Of a stretch of 45,084 nucleotides of DNA, positions 32,746-41,647 are shown piece after piece; within the stretch, counting starts at the first letter, position 1; each line of letters opens with the position of its first letter. Position numbers and translations under genes: made by a program. The notes under the pieces are model-generated. The model was not told the origin of the DNA. It saw only the letters and a list, made by a program, of their open reading frames with translations, and did not search any database. This DNA is from a bacterium (lineage in GTDB: Bacteria; UBP15; UBA6099). The DNA lies in contig JAKQPS010000074.1 of assembly GCA_029564595.1 (NCBI GenBank), forward strand, positions 1 to 45,084. The letters are read 5' to 3'.

Positions 32746-34374
32746 CTAATATTTAAAATGGTACAGTCCAAAATACGATGAAATGAAAGCGGATCTCGTT
32801 GGCGGGTAAATTTCAATTTCACGAATATAATAATCGACAAATACTTTTTTATGCTTATTTGGCTGACCTAGTTCAATTACATCTACAAAACCGTTGCACA
32901 TGCTTCCTGCAAAAAGAGTGTTGTTCTTTTCGTCCAACTTAATATTTCTTACTCCGAATACGGTAGGGATCACATTCTTTTTGCGCAATGTTTCTCTGTC
33001 GAGAACTAAAATTTCAGATTTGAGTGGCAGCGCTATATATAATTCATTTTTTTTGCTGGAGATTTCTATTGCTCCCTGATACAGCCCGGTTTGAAAATCT
33101 TGGACCTGATTCTCTTTCACATTGTAAACAATAGAATAATTGTATCCTCTATAATGCGTCAAATAATACACAGGTTCATCGGGGTCGGAATCAATATACT
33201 CATTTGTCCATACTGTTTCTGGACTTCTGAAAGAAGTCACAGTTATCGGGTCTAGGGTGTCTGCATCCAGAACCCATGCGTAGTCATCTTCCGCAGTTAC
33301 AATAATTGTTTTCGATTTCTCATTGTATTCAACTCTTCGAGAACCATTTCCAAAGAGTTCATTCGATACATTGACCTTTTCCAGTGTGTCAAGATTGAAT
33401 ACATGAAGCCTTGAATCATATCTGGAGGCATGATACAATTCGCGTCTTTTCTCGTTTATGAGTAAATCCTGCAATTCAGTATTTAACATGGGTTTTACTA
33501 AAGGTTTTTTGTCAAGATTAGAAACATCAAATATCATCAATTCAGCGCCGTCCATTTTACAAGCAAACAATCTATGCGTGGTCTCATCTACTTCAAGTGA
33601 GTAGAAACAACCTACTTCTAAAGTTGATATTTTGTCGTCTCTCTTAGTTTCGAAAAAACCTTGCCCAACAATAAGTGGCATTGTACATGCAATAATGATG
33701 CTTCCTCCAACAGACAGGGATAAAATATCTGCAATATGACGGCGCCTGCTTTTTACAGTGATGTTAAAAATATGGAGTTTAGAGTTTTTGAATATATATA
33801 AAATAAATGAAGGAAAAAAGATTTCAAAAATACCCGGAATTATCATAAACACAGTAAATAGAATATTAATGATTCTAGATCGAGCCATTATTAAATCAAG
33901 CTTTTCGAAATCAACCTTGTTTAACATAAAAACAACCCAAAGGAGTATTACTGGCAGAGGAAGCAGAAAAATATGAAGTTTATTCGTTTTTGTATATCCA
34001 TATAGAATTACAACAAAAAGAAACAGGATTGAAATGATAAATATTGGAGCTTTGAGATTATTCTTAAATGCATAGACCATGAAATATATCATGGACGAAA
34101 CTATTATCAACTTTAAAAGAAAGATAAAAAAATATTTGCAATAATAATATGCTCTAAACAACTCTATTGAGCGAAAAATGCCCTGTTTGTCTGCGTAAAT
34201 ACCAAACAAACTCATAATATATTGAATGTTTTCCGATGAAGATAGTAATTTGTCAAAGTTGATAAATATAAAGATGCCTGTGAATATTGTTATAAAAAAA
34301 AGAATTCTCGTGAACTGAAAAAGAAACAAGCAAGCGGGTTGGTAAAATGCATAACAAATACTTTTTTTTAACAC
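32746..34374 (-). CDS. Multi-pass membrane protein with beta-propeller-like domain (AT-rich)
   Basis: The 542-residue protein has about seven hydrophobic segments in its first 250 residues (for example LFFITIFTGIFIFINF, FFIFLLKLIIVSSMIYFMVY, GGSIIIACTMPLIVG). The following 290 residues show repeating units (VGCFYSLEVDETTHRLFACK, LQDLLINEKRRELYHASRYD, IEISSKKNELYIALPLKSEI, IKLDEKNNTLFAGSMCNGFV) that look like a YVTN/WD-type propeller. The base composition is far richer in AT than its neighbours, which suggests recent transfer. It is not a family I can name. A role in envelope sensing or defence is possible but unsupported. Confidence 0.75.
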   Translation of the reverse strand: MLKKSICYAFYQPACLFLFQFTRILFFITIFTGIFIFINFDKLLSSSENIQYIMSLFGIYADKQGIFRSIELFRAYYYCKYFFIFLLKLIIVSSMIYFMVYAFKNNLKAPIFIISILFLFVVILYGYTKTNKLHIFLLPLPVILLWVVFMLNKVDFEKLDLIMARSRIINILFTVFMIIPGIFEIFFPSFILYIFKNSKLHIFNITVKSRRRHIADILSLSVGGSIIIACTMPLIVGQGFFETKRDDKISTLEVGCFYSLEVDETTHRLFACKMDGAELMIFDVSNLDKKPLVKPMLNTELQDLLINEKRRELYHASRYDSRLHVFNLDTLEKVNVSNELFGNGSRRVEYNEKSKTIIVTAEDDYAWVLDADTLDPITVTSFRSPETVWTNEYIDSDPDEPVYYLTHYRGYNYSIVYNVKENQVQDFQTGLYQGAIEISSKKNELYIALPLKSEILVLDRETLRKKNVIPTVFGVRNIKLDEKNNTLFAGSMCNGFVDVIELGQPNKHKKVFVDYYIREIEIYPPTRSAFISSYFGLYHFKY

Positions 34375-34704
34375 TAGTTTATTCCTTTTTAGAAAAGATC
34401 TTATATCCTCTAATTATTTCCCGCGTCTATTTTGACAGATTTGTGCAATGCTATCACGAAACCTACAACAAATCCAGCGCCATCAAAACTAAAATGCTTG
34501 TTACAGCAATCGACATCTTGCGCTGTTCGATTATGGGCGGGGTTGAGGGCGGATTAATTTGCGGCGGGAGAAGAAGCGCGGAAGCGATTCGCTCCCGACG
34601 GCTATTGAAACGTTTTGAAGAGATTCCAAAGAGAAACTTTTTCAAAAGTTTCTCTTTGGCCGCCGGAGGCGCGGCATAGACTTCTGTTTTGACATCGGCT
34701 TTTT
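34375..34704. other. Intergenic region between the propeller and radical SAM genes
   Basis: About 330 bases. The end near the radical SAM gene holds repeat copy E (right module only). The rest is AT-rich and should contain the promoter of the membrane/propeller gene, but I see no clear -35/-10 pair and no further gene. Confidence 0.5.
34561..34671 (+). repeat. Composite inverted-end repeat, copy E (right module only)
   Basis: Contains CAGCGATTCGCTCCCGACG-type sequence (as AAGCGATTCGCTCCCGACGG), GAAACGTTTTGAAGAG, the hairpin AGAGAAACTTTTT/AAAAGTTTCTCT and CCGCCGGAGGCG. Read on the minus strand it starts about 34 bases after the radical SAM stop. Confidence 0.78.
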
Positions 34705-36000
34705 TCAAAGTCTTTGAAACAAATAGAGAAAAACATCGGCGCGGGAGGCGCGTTTAATTTCCATGAGGCGGCGTATGGTGTCCCTGCGCGGGGAAGCTCC
34801 TATGAGAGGAGCCAGATAGACAGTGTTGCGGGCGCGTCTGAGGGCGGGGTCGGAGAGCGCTTTCTTTATCTCGTCGTAGTGCCGTTCCGGCAGGGCGTCG
34901 CCGACGACGAAGTTCACAGAGACGCGCAGGTTTTTCATTGAAGAGTTGATGGAGGAAGCGCGGGCGAGCGCCTCGCGGGCGTCCGGCGCGGAGAGAGGCT
35001 TTCCGAGCGCCCGCAGCGTTTCTTCGTCCAGCGATTCCAGTCCGACATTGACGACGGACTCGAAAGGGAGAGCGTCAAGCGTTTTCAGGTCTGCGGCGTC
35101 CGCGCCGAGCAGCGCCCCGGCGGAGCCGAACATGAACAGCCTCGCCCCGTTGTGATAAGAGCGCGCGAAATTGAAGCGTTCATAAGCCGCGAGCGCGGCC
35201 CTCTCTATCGTCTCAGCGCCCGCCGCGAGAGCGTCGTTGCCGGCGGCCAGCAACGCGTTGTGGTTGACAAGGTCGGCCCCGTAGAAATCCGCCAGCGCGT
35301 CTATCTGCGAGAGGATGTTTTCCGGGGAGCGGACGTTGAACCCCGGCTCTCTGAAACCGCAGAATCCGCACTGGTAGCAACAGCCGTCCGCCACCGCGAC
35401 CGGAACCACCTCGTAATCGACTTCTATGGCGTCCGGGGGCAGAACGGGCACGGAGCAACCGATGATGTCGCGCAGCCGTTCGGCGGACGCGGCTAGGGCT
35501 TCGCGCCCGTTGCGGCCCGCCAGCGACAGAAATTCGACGGCGCGCGGATGAGAGCCGGGAGGCGGAGACGCGGAGATATCGCGCGCGGCGTCTGCCAGAG
35601 CCTCGAAAGCGGCGAGCGCCTCCCCGATGAACGACCTGTCGAAAGGCCGCTCGTTGAACACTTCGGGGTCGTCGCGCCCGGTGTACGGCACGTAGTAGGC
35701 TCCCGTCAGCGCGCGGGCGGACTCGTACCCGAAGACGGCGTAGTACACGAAATCGTTTGCGGCGGTGCGTTTAAGCCTCTCGCGCGCGTCCGGCCACGCG
35801 GGCGGTTTGCCGCCGACCCATTTAAGTTGACCGTTCAGATTGAAGTCGAACTCGAACCCGCGCCACTGGACCCGCGCGAACAGGCCGTAGTCCGCCGGGT
35901 AGCTGAGTTTCAGCCAGTCTCGGCGTCCCGCACCGAAACAAACCTCAATGCCACCAGCGCGAAACTTCTCCATGCGGAATATTATCCCGCATTTTTTCAT
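34705..36000 (-). CDS. Radical SAM protein
   Basis: The 431-residue protein carries a CX3CX2C motif (Cys207, Cys211, Cys214 in GCCYQCGFCGF), which binds the 4Fe-4S cluster that cleaves SAM. Downstream are features of the SAM barrel (VNVGLESLDEETLRAL, NFVVGDALPERHYDEI). The first 190 residues form an unusual N-terminal region rich in aromatics (LFARVQWRGFEFDFNLNGQL), not seen in standard families. No product or substrate can be named. The start at 36000 lacks a clear ribosome site; an ATG at 35973 is possible. It is separated from rloB by about 50 bases and could be co-transcribed with the defence pair. Confidence 0.8.
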   Translation of the reverse strand: MKKCGIIFRMEKFRAGGIEVCFGAGRRDWLKLSYPADYGLFARVQWRGFEFDFNLNGQLKWVGGKPPAWPDARERLKRTAANDFVYYAVFGYESARALTGAYYVPYTGRDDPEVFNERPFDRSFIGEALAAFEALADAARDISASPPPGSHPRAVEFLSLAGRNGREALAASAERLRDIIGCSVPVLPPDAIEVDYEVVPVAVADGCCYQCGFCGFREPGFNVRSPENILSQIDALADFYGADLVNHNALLAAGNDALAAGAETIERAALAAYERFNFARSYHNGARLFMFGSAGALLGADAADLKTLDALPFESVVNVGLESLDEETLRALGKPLSAPDAREALARASSINSSMKNLRVSVNFVVGDALPERHYDEIKKALSDPALRRARNTVYLAPLIGASPRRDTIRRLMEIKRASRADVFLYLFQRL

Positions 36001-36050
36001 CGGCTATAATGCAAATATAAAAAACATAACAAGAGAGAACTTGATTTTCG

Positions 36051-36716
36051 TTAAACGCAACCGCTGATTTTGCTAGGCTTTTCCCTGATGTTTGACAGGC
36101 GGCTAATCAATCTGTCAACGCCTGTCGAAGGATTGCATGTTTCGCGGTTGCCATCGCCCGCGTGTTTTTCCCTCAACTGAACCGATCGTTGCGCCGCCGC
36201 TTCGAGTCTGCTTTCAAGCTCTATAAACAGCCCTTTCATGTTCTTGGCGTATCCCGGAATCCATTCATATTTCAGGATTCTCGCGACATTGTGACGATCA
36301 ATGTGAGCAGTCTGATCCTGAAAATGCAGAAGATACCATAGCTCGAAGCAAGGATTGGATGCAGCCGCTCCAAAGCCGTTGTCAACAGCCATCTTTACGG
36401 CTTCATCAAAAGAAGGATGATCGTCTCTGTCGAACACGCACCAAACATCTTCTTTCTTTATTTCCAGCTTGCCCTTTGCAAGCTTGTTGAATTCCTTTTT
36501 AGCATGCTCAACTATTCCTTTGGGAGCAGTGCCACATTCATCGCTGCCGATTATCCTCACATCCATCGATGTCAGATTCCACGCGCGTTTGATATCTTCG
36601 AAATAATAAGGCTCGGTCTTTTCTCCTTCGCACAAGATGAGGATCAGAGGTTTCAAAGGCAAGAAAGCGGTTCTGTTTCGAAGCTTTTTGCGTTTTCGCG
36701 ATGACATATCCTTCAT
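36051..36716 (-). CDS. rloB: RloB-like protein (TOPRIM-type, partner of AAA ATPase)
   Basis: The 221-residue protein matches the RloB family. The TOPRIM-like motif residues are CEGEKTEPYYF (Glu30) and the DxD in CVFDRDDHPSF (Asp96, Asp98), as in OLD-family nucleases. SNPCFELWYLLHF is another family signature. It lies six bases after the ATPase gene stop and is surely co-transcribed. Pairs of this kind (AbiLi/AbiLii, RloA/RloB) act in phage abortive infection, so a nuclease or tRNA-targeting effector role is plausible. Target unknown. Confidence 0.85.
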   Translation of the reverse strand: MKDMSSRKRKKLRNRTAFLPLKPLILILCEGEKTEPYYFEDIKRAWNLTSMDVRIIGSDECGTAPKGIVEHAKKEFNKLAKGKLEIKKEDVWCVFDRDDHPSFDEAVKMAVDNGFGAAASNPCFELWYLLHFQDQTAHIDRHNVARILKYEWIPGYAKNMKGLFIELESRLEAAAQRSVQLREKHAGDGNRETCNPSTGVDRLISRLSNIREKPSKISGCV

Positions 36717-36721
36717 GCCGA

Positions 36722-38050
36722 CTATTTCTCCGTATCGTCGTAAATGTCGAACTTTTGAAGAATCGGAACTGCTCCGTATCTGCCATCAAGATAGTTTTTT
36801 CTAAAATTCTCTTCTTTTCGAACGTGCTTGAAGTCAGCCAGAGAGAAAAGATGAGACGCGTTTGTGGAACGGTTCTTTTCCACAAACCATATTTGATCTC
36901 TCCGCATGAGTTCAGGAGACAGCAACTCTGTGTTGTGTGTCGTAAAGATCAATTGAGAAGTCGCTTTCTCTTTGAATTTGTGAAACAAATCAATCATCCA
37001 CGCGATTAATCGTGGATGCAGTCTTAAGTCGATTTCATCGGAAAAAATAGTTAGGTTATCTAAAATTGTTAGTATTATATACCCTGCGATTTCATAAAAC
37101 CTTTGCGTTCCACTTGATTCACGATCAAATCTTATCTGAGTTCGCTGTTCCTCGCCTGAGCTATTTATTGTTTTATGAACAAACCATAAATCATATTCAA
37201 TAAAAGTGCCAGATGTTGTGCTTGAAATGGTTGGCATTTTTTTCCCGCTTGGGTCTATCATAGAAAACAACTCTTGGAGTAGAAAATCAGCCTTCTTGTC
37301 AATTTCTTTTTCTTTTTTAACATATACAATATCGTCTATTTCAAGATCGGCTTTTTTTAAAAACGATAGCACCATATCTTTGATGTCTTTATTTTTAGAG
37401 AATAAGTCCGATGTGAAGAAAGGAGATGACGATGTTATCAACGGCAACTGACGAAATGACGAAAACCAACTGTTTACTTTTTTTGCAAAATCAACATTTA
37501 GTTGAGTTGCGACAGTAAGAAAAAGACTGTTCTGCCGCGTATTTCTAGATAACTCTGAGAGTCTTTTTTTTTGCTCTCGTGTAAATTTGTACAATTGTTC
37601 GAAATTCTCATTGGCACTTCTTTCAAAGAGTAAAGCTTGCTGACCTCTAGGAAAGTGATATAGCCATTCGTTATGGACCATTCTTTTGTCGGCGCTGAAT
37701 CCATAAATATATCTTGTTCCATCTTGAATGAAGTCCAATTCAAACGTGCTCGGTTTATTTGAACAATCGCTATCAAAGGCGAATGGTTCAATGCCGATTA
37801 TGGTCTCATTGTCTCCGTTGGTAGAATTCCTGACAAAACTCTCCACGAAAGATAATGCGCTTAAGAAATTCGATTTGCCCGACGCGTTGGCTCCATATAT
37901 GACTGCGCTTTTTAACAGCCTGTGTTTAAATGTTCCAGAAGGCTCAATTACATTTTGTGGTAGCGTCTGCTTATCGTTTGACGCGACCATGCTCAAAACG
38001 GTTTCTTCTTTGAATGAAAGGTAGTTTTTAACCTTGAACTCTATCAACAT
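36722..38050 (-). CDS. rloA: AAA/ABC-type ATPase, RloA-like (AbiLi-like)
   Basis: The 442-residue ATPase has the SMC/OLD-like layout: FKVKNYLSFKEETVLSM at the start, Walker A YGANASGKS (residues 52-60), a central helical region, the Walker B motif FSDEIDLRLHP and the switch histidine TTHNTELLS. Such ATPases sense phage components and activate a partner nuclease. Its partner is rloB directly downstream. The DNA has lower GC than the surrounding housekeeping genes, as is usual for defence genes. Confidence 0.87.
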   Translation of the reverse strand: MLIEFKVKNYLSFKEETVLSMVASNDKQTLPQNVIEPSGTFKHRLLKSAVIYGANASGKSNFLSALSFVESFVRNSTNGDNETIIGIEPFAFDSDCSNKPSTFELDFIQDGTRYIYGFSADKRMVHNEWLYHFPRGQQALLFERSANENFEQLYKFTREQKKRLSELSRNTRQNSLFLTVATQLNVDFAKKVNSWFSSFRQLPLITSSSPFFTSDLFSKNKDIKDMVLSFLKKADLEIDDIVYVKKEKEIDKKADFLLQELFSMIDPSGKKMPTISSTTSGTFIEYDLWFVHKTINSSGEEQRTQIRFDRESSGTQRFYEIAGYIILTILDNLTIFSDEIDLRLHPRLIAWMIDLFHKFKEKATSQLIFTTHNTELLSPELMRRDQIWFVEKNRSTNASHLFSLADFKHVRKEENFRKNYLDGRYGAVPILQKFDIYDDTEK

Positions 38051-38231
38051 AGCGGATCAACCTCATTGATTGTTACAATTGTTCTGCGATATATTTACAA
38101 ACACATGTTGATTATTGCGCAAAAACAGCAAAAATGCAAGTTGCGCTGCAAGATAATTGCAATAACGCAGAACCGATCCTTATCTTTACGATGCGAAAAA
38201 AAGCGGCGCGGGGGGGGCGCGTCGGCGCGCG

Positions 38232-38894
38232 TCAGGAGTATATTTTCCAGAGTTTGTCCTGAGAGTAGCTCATGTAGTAGGCGAGGGCTTCGAGCTTGGT
38301 GGTGAGGTCGACGGACAGACAGCGGACGTTTTCGTCCAACTGCACGGCGACCGGCGCGAAGTTGAGTATCGCCGTCACTCCGCTCTCGACCAGTTTGTCC
38401 GCCACAGCCTGCGCCGCGGCGGCGGGCACGGCGATTATCGCCATCTCTATCTTATTTTGCTTCACGAAATCGTCTATGTTGTCGTACGGCAAAATCGGCG
38501 TCCCGTTTATCTCCTTGCCGATTTTCTTCTCGTCGTTGTCGAATATGGCGGCAATGTTGAAACCGCGTTTCTCGAAGCTGTCGTAGTTCGCCATAGCCGC
38601 GCCTATGTGCCCGGCTCCCACTATCACCACCGACCACTCCCTGTCCAGTCCGAGTATGTACTTCAGCTCCTTGAGCAGGTACTTCACGTCGTATCCCATG
38701 CCGCGTTTGCCGAAGTCGCCGAAATACGACAGGTCTTTCCGAATCTGGGACGATTTGATGTTGAGCTTGCCGCCGAGGGCTTCGGACGACACCGTGTCTA
38801 TGCCGCGCTTTGAGAGGTCTTCCAGCGCGCGGAAATAATATGACAGCCGCTCTATCGTGGTTTTGGGGAATTTGTACTTTTTTCTTCTCGCCAT
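38232..38894 (-). CDS. rex: Redox-sensing transcriptional repressor Rex
   Basis: The 220-residue repressor reads the NADH/NAD ratio and controls fermentation and respiration genes. The N-terminal winged helix (SEALGGKLNIKSSQIRKDLS) is followed by the Rossmann motif VVIVGAGHIGAAMANY and a domain-swapped C-terminal helix. Start: ATG at 38894 has GAAGGT upstream and lies just below a Rex-type palindrome; an ATG at 38915 falls inside that palindrome. It lies on the same strand as tatA but is separated from it by a terminator. Confidence 0.94.
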   Translation of the reverse strand: MARRKKYKFPKTTIERLSYYFRALEDLSKRGIDTVSSEALGGKLNIKSSQIRKDLSYFGDFGKRGMGYDVKYLLKELKYILGLDREWSVVIVGAGHIGAAMANYDSFEKRGFNIAAIFDNDEKKIGKEINGTPILPYDNIDDFVKQNKIEMAIIAVPAAAAQAVADKLVESGVTAILNFAPVAVQLDENVRCLSVDLTTKLEALAYYMSYSQDKLWKIYS

Positions 38895-38914
38895 CGTTTT
38901 TACCTTCTCACCCA

Positions 38915-38930
38915 TGTGAAAATTTTAACA
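38915..38930. promoter_or_regulatory. Probable Rex operator (autoregulation)
   Basis: TGTGAAAATTTTAACA has the TGTGAA/TTAACA half-sites around AATT, matching the Rex consensus of the form TTGTGAANNNNTTAACAA. It lies 21 bases upstream of the rex start codon at 38894. It is embedded in a longer perfect repeat (AAAATTTTAAC ... GTTAAAATTTT, 38919-38947). Confidence 0.65.
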
Positions 38931-39047
38931 TACGCCGTTAAAATTTTTTTAGTATTCTAATATTTAATTTCCTACGGTTGCCGGACAAGTATGCAATTTC
39001 TGATTTCCAATACTTGAATGGTACTCAGAAAAGGGGCGTAAGTCAAT

Positions 39048-39073
39048 TAAAAAAAAGCGCGGCGGGCCGCGCG
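39048..39073 (-). terminator. Terminator after tatA
   Basis: On the minus strand GCGCGGC (39072-39066) pairs with GCCGCGC (39063-39057) and is followed by a run of T. It separates the selB-tatA transcript from rex. Confidence 0.7.
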
Positions 39074-39087
39074 TGAAATTGCGGATT

Positions 39088-39345
39088 CTAAGCCTTGTCG
39101 TCAGTTTCGCGGGGCGCGGATGCGGCTGGCTGTGAAGCCTCCCCGGCGGGCTTGGAGCCGCTTTCTTTTATCGATTCCACCACGTCCGTGGTCACGGATT
39201 TCTTCACTTGATCGATTTCGTTTCTGACTTTGAAATATGAGCCGCCGACGGAGCGGGCCAGAGAGCCGATCCTCGCGGGGCCGAATATCAATATCGCCAC
39301 AATTGCGATTATGGCTATTTCGAGAGGTCCGAGTTTGCCGAACAT
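39088..39345 (-). CDS. tatA: Sec-independent protein translocase TatA/TatE-like
   Basis: The 85-residue protein has a single N-terminal membrane helix (PLEIAIIAIVAILIFGP), the FGP turn, an amphipathic helix (IGSLARSVGGSYFKVRNEID) and an acidic, Ala-rich tail. This is the pore-forming subunit of the twin-arginine pathway, which exports folded, often cofactor-bearing proteins. It lies 61 bases after selB on the same strand; selenoprotein and Tat export often go together in anaerobic respiration, but no direct link is proven. Confidence 0.9.
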   Translation of the reverse strand: MFGKLGPLEIAIIAIVAILIFGPARIGSLARSVGGSYFKVRNEIDQVKKSVTTDVVESIKESGSKPAGEASQPAASAPRETDDKA

Positions 39346-39406
39346 TTGGTCCGCCTTTCGCGCGCGTTCCGCGCCGGGTTTATGCCGGGTTTTTCGACGC
39401 CCCGGA

Positions 39407-41323
39407 CTATTTGAACGGGTACACTATCCTTTCGTCGCCCTGTCTGAACGTCACCTTTTCCCTGTCGAAATACTCCATAAGAGGCACGGAGAACTTACGG
39501 GAAGTCCCCAGAATGTCGCGCGCTTCGGCGACGGTTATCTTTCCATTTTTTTCGAGATGCCCGATTATCGCGGCGCGGGCTTTTTCAACGGCTTCCGCGT
39601 GAAGGAACGCGCGCGGGCCGAGCTTCACCAGCGTCCCGGCTTCGACTAGAGTGTTGTATATCTCGCCGATGTCCAGCGCGGCGGATTTGATCGCGGCGGC
39701 GACCTCGTCGGCGTCCGGCGCGTTGAACTGTTTTTCGGCGTATATGGCGGAAATCTCCTCGCGCAGCCGCGCCTCTTCCGCCAGAGCCGCCTCGCTGTCT
39801 TCGGCGTGCCTCACTCCCCGCCCGGAGACCGATGCGCGCGCGCGCCCTTCCTTCTCCAGAGCCTCCAGCGCGAACTCGTAAATCTTATTGTCGGTTTTTC
39901 CGAAGTATTTCGTTTTTAGTTCCCTTCGCGACACCCACGGCTTTTTCGGAAACAGCCCAAAATATTCCTTCATCCTAGATATGATTTCGCTCTTGAAGCG
40001 TTCGAGCGCGGGCGCGGAGATCAGCCTGCCCGTTTCCGGAGCCTCGACCAGTCTGCCCGCGGAGACAAGCGACCGTGCCAGTTCGGAAACTGTTTCCGGG
40101 TCCATGTTGATTTTCACCGAGATGTCCTTGACCGCCGGAGCGGCTAAGCCGAAGTCGCTGACGGCTTGCTCGACGGAGTCCTCCGAGCTGCCGCTCAGTT
40201 TCTTCCGCAGGTCCGCGCATATCTCTTCTTTGGGCCTTCGTTTCAGGTTGGGCGCGGCGTCCAGAACGACGCCGCCGCCTGCGGTCTCCTGCGCTGAGAA
40301 AGTCCTGATGATGAAAGCGTCCTTGTGAGCGCACACCGCCGGGGAGTCCAGCCTTATTCTGGCCAGCGCCTCGCCGCCGGACTCGACTTTCTCGCAGTCG
40401 AGAAGAGACAGGCGTCCGAAAAGCTCCTGAGCGCCGATGTGAACTCTGACGCGAGACCTGTTTTTCAATGGGCGCGAGAGCCTCGGCACGGCGCGCACCG
40501 CCGCGTCTATGGTTAGCGCCGCCGTCGCCGCGCCCGGCTGCGCCAGCACGTCCCCGCGAGATATATCGCCGACGTCTACCCCGACGATATTGACGGCGAC
40601 CCGCCTTCCGGCTCCCGCCTCGGCCGACTTTTTTCCGTGCGACTGTATCTGACGGATTCGCGCCGGGCGGCCCTGCGGCAGCAACTCAAGTTCCTGATCC
40701 AGCCGGATGGTTCCGGAAATCAACGTGCCCGTCACCACCGCGCCCGCGCCCTTCATCGTGAACGCCCGGTCCACCGGCAGCCGGGCCAGACCCCACTCGT
40801 TGCGCGGGACAACCTTCGACGCCACGCCTCGAATCGTCTCGGCCAGCGCCTCGATTCCGCGTCCGTCCGCAGATGACACCGGGCACACCGGCGCGCCTTC
40901 CATGAACGTCCCCTTCATCGCCTCGCTCGCTTCCTCGGCCATCATCTCCACCCAGTCCGGCTCGACTAGGTCGATTTTAGTGAGCGCGATGACGCCCCTC
41001 TGGATTCCGAGCAGGTTGCAGATGTCCAGATGTTCGAGCGTCTGAGGCATCACACCGTCGTCGGCCGCCACCACCATCAGCACGAAGTCTATGCCGGAGA
41101 CGCCCGCGAGCATGTTCTTGATGAAACGCTCGTGTCCGGGCACGTCCACCACGCCGATCACCGAGCCGTCCGCGCCGTCCATCCGCGCGAACCCGATGTC
41201 GATCGTTATCTCCCTCTCTTTTTCTTCCGCCAGCCTGTCGCAGTCGATCCCGGTGAGCGCCTTTATCAGAGACGTCTTGCCGTGGTCGACATGTCCGGCT
41301 GTTCCCATCACCACATGTTTCAT
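39407..41323 (-). CDS. selB: Selenocysteine-specific elongation factor SelB
   Basis: The 638-residue GTPase delivers Sec-tRNA to UGA codons with a SECIS element. G motifs: GHVDHGKTS, switch [21 protein letters not shown] and SSADGRG. Two EF-Tu-like beta barrels follow, then several winged helices at the C-terminus that bind SECIS RNA (ending [20 protein letters not shown]). Start: ATG at 41323 begins [16 protein letters not shown]; the longer frame to 41365 has no support. Presence implies the host makes selenoproteins; selA, selD and tRNA-Sec are not in this window. Confidence 0.96.
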   Translation of the reverse strand: MKHVVMGTAGHVDHGKTSLIKALTGIDCDRLAEEKEREITIDIGFARMDGADGSVIGVVDVPGHERFIKNMLAGVSGIDFVLMVVAADDGVMPQTLEHLDICNLLGIQRGVIALTKIDLVEPDWVEMMAEEASEAMKGTFMEGAPVCPVSSADGRGIEALAETIRGVASKVVPRNEWGLARLPVDRAFTMKGAGAVVTGTLISGTIRLDQELELLPQGRPARIRQIQSHGKKSAEAGAGRRVAVNIVGVDVGDISRGDVLAQPGAATAALTIDAAVRAVPRLSRPLKNRSRVRVHIGAQELFGRLSLLDCEKVESGGEALARIRLDSPAVCAHKDAFIIRTFSAQETAGGGVVLDAAPNLKRRPKEEICADLRKKLSGSSEDSVEQAVSDFGLAAPAVKDISVKINMDPETVSELARSLVSAGRLVEAPETGRLISAPALERFKSEIISRMKEYFGLFPKKPWVSRRELKTKYFGKTDNKIYEFALEALEKEGRARASVSGRGVRHAEDSEAALAEEARLREEISAIYAEKQFNAPDADEVAAAIKSAALDIGEIYNTLVEAGTLVKLGPRAFLHAEAVEKARAAIIGHLEKNGKITVAEARDILGTSRKFSVPLMEYFDREKVTFRQGDERIVYPFK

Positions 41324-41647
41324 GTGCCCTGTTTCCGTTCCCGCGCGCGGCGCGCATGATTCCACCCGGATTCGCAGATGCCGCCGACACAGCCGGGTTC
41401 ATTCTAGATGATTATACACGAGCCGGAAAAAATCAAACGCATCCGCTCTTCCGCCGCGCGGCATCCTTGCCGCGCGACGCCTTCCTTAATATAGATTAAA
41501 GCAATAGTTAATATGCTTTTAACAAATGGTTGACATCGATTTGAAAATATTATAAATCTATCATGCTTATAGCAATAATGTATTGTGCGCGGATAAACGC
41601 CGCGTTGAAACGCGGCTAAAAAAAAGAGGATGAAAGGAGGCGGAAAG
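41324..41647. other. Divergent region between selB and the selenium cluster
   Basis: About 320 bases with a plus-strand promoter candidate at 41530-41556 and a leader hairpin GCCGCGTTGAAACGCGGC near 41600-41617 just upstream of the yedE ribosome site. The hairpin is followed by A, not T, so it is not a terminator for yedE. Small frames here are not credible genes. Confidence 0.5.
41530..41556 (+). promoter_or_regulatory. Candidate promoter of the yedE-yedF-csd operon
   Basis: A consensus -35 TTGACA (41530-41535) and TATAAA (41551-41556) are 15 bases apart, slightly short. The leader to the yedE start would be about 85 bases. Confidence 0.45.
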
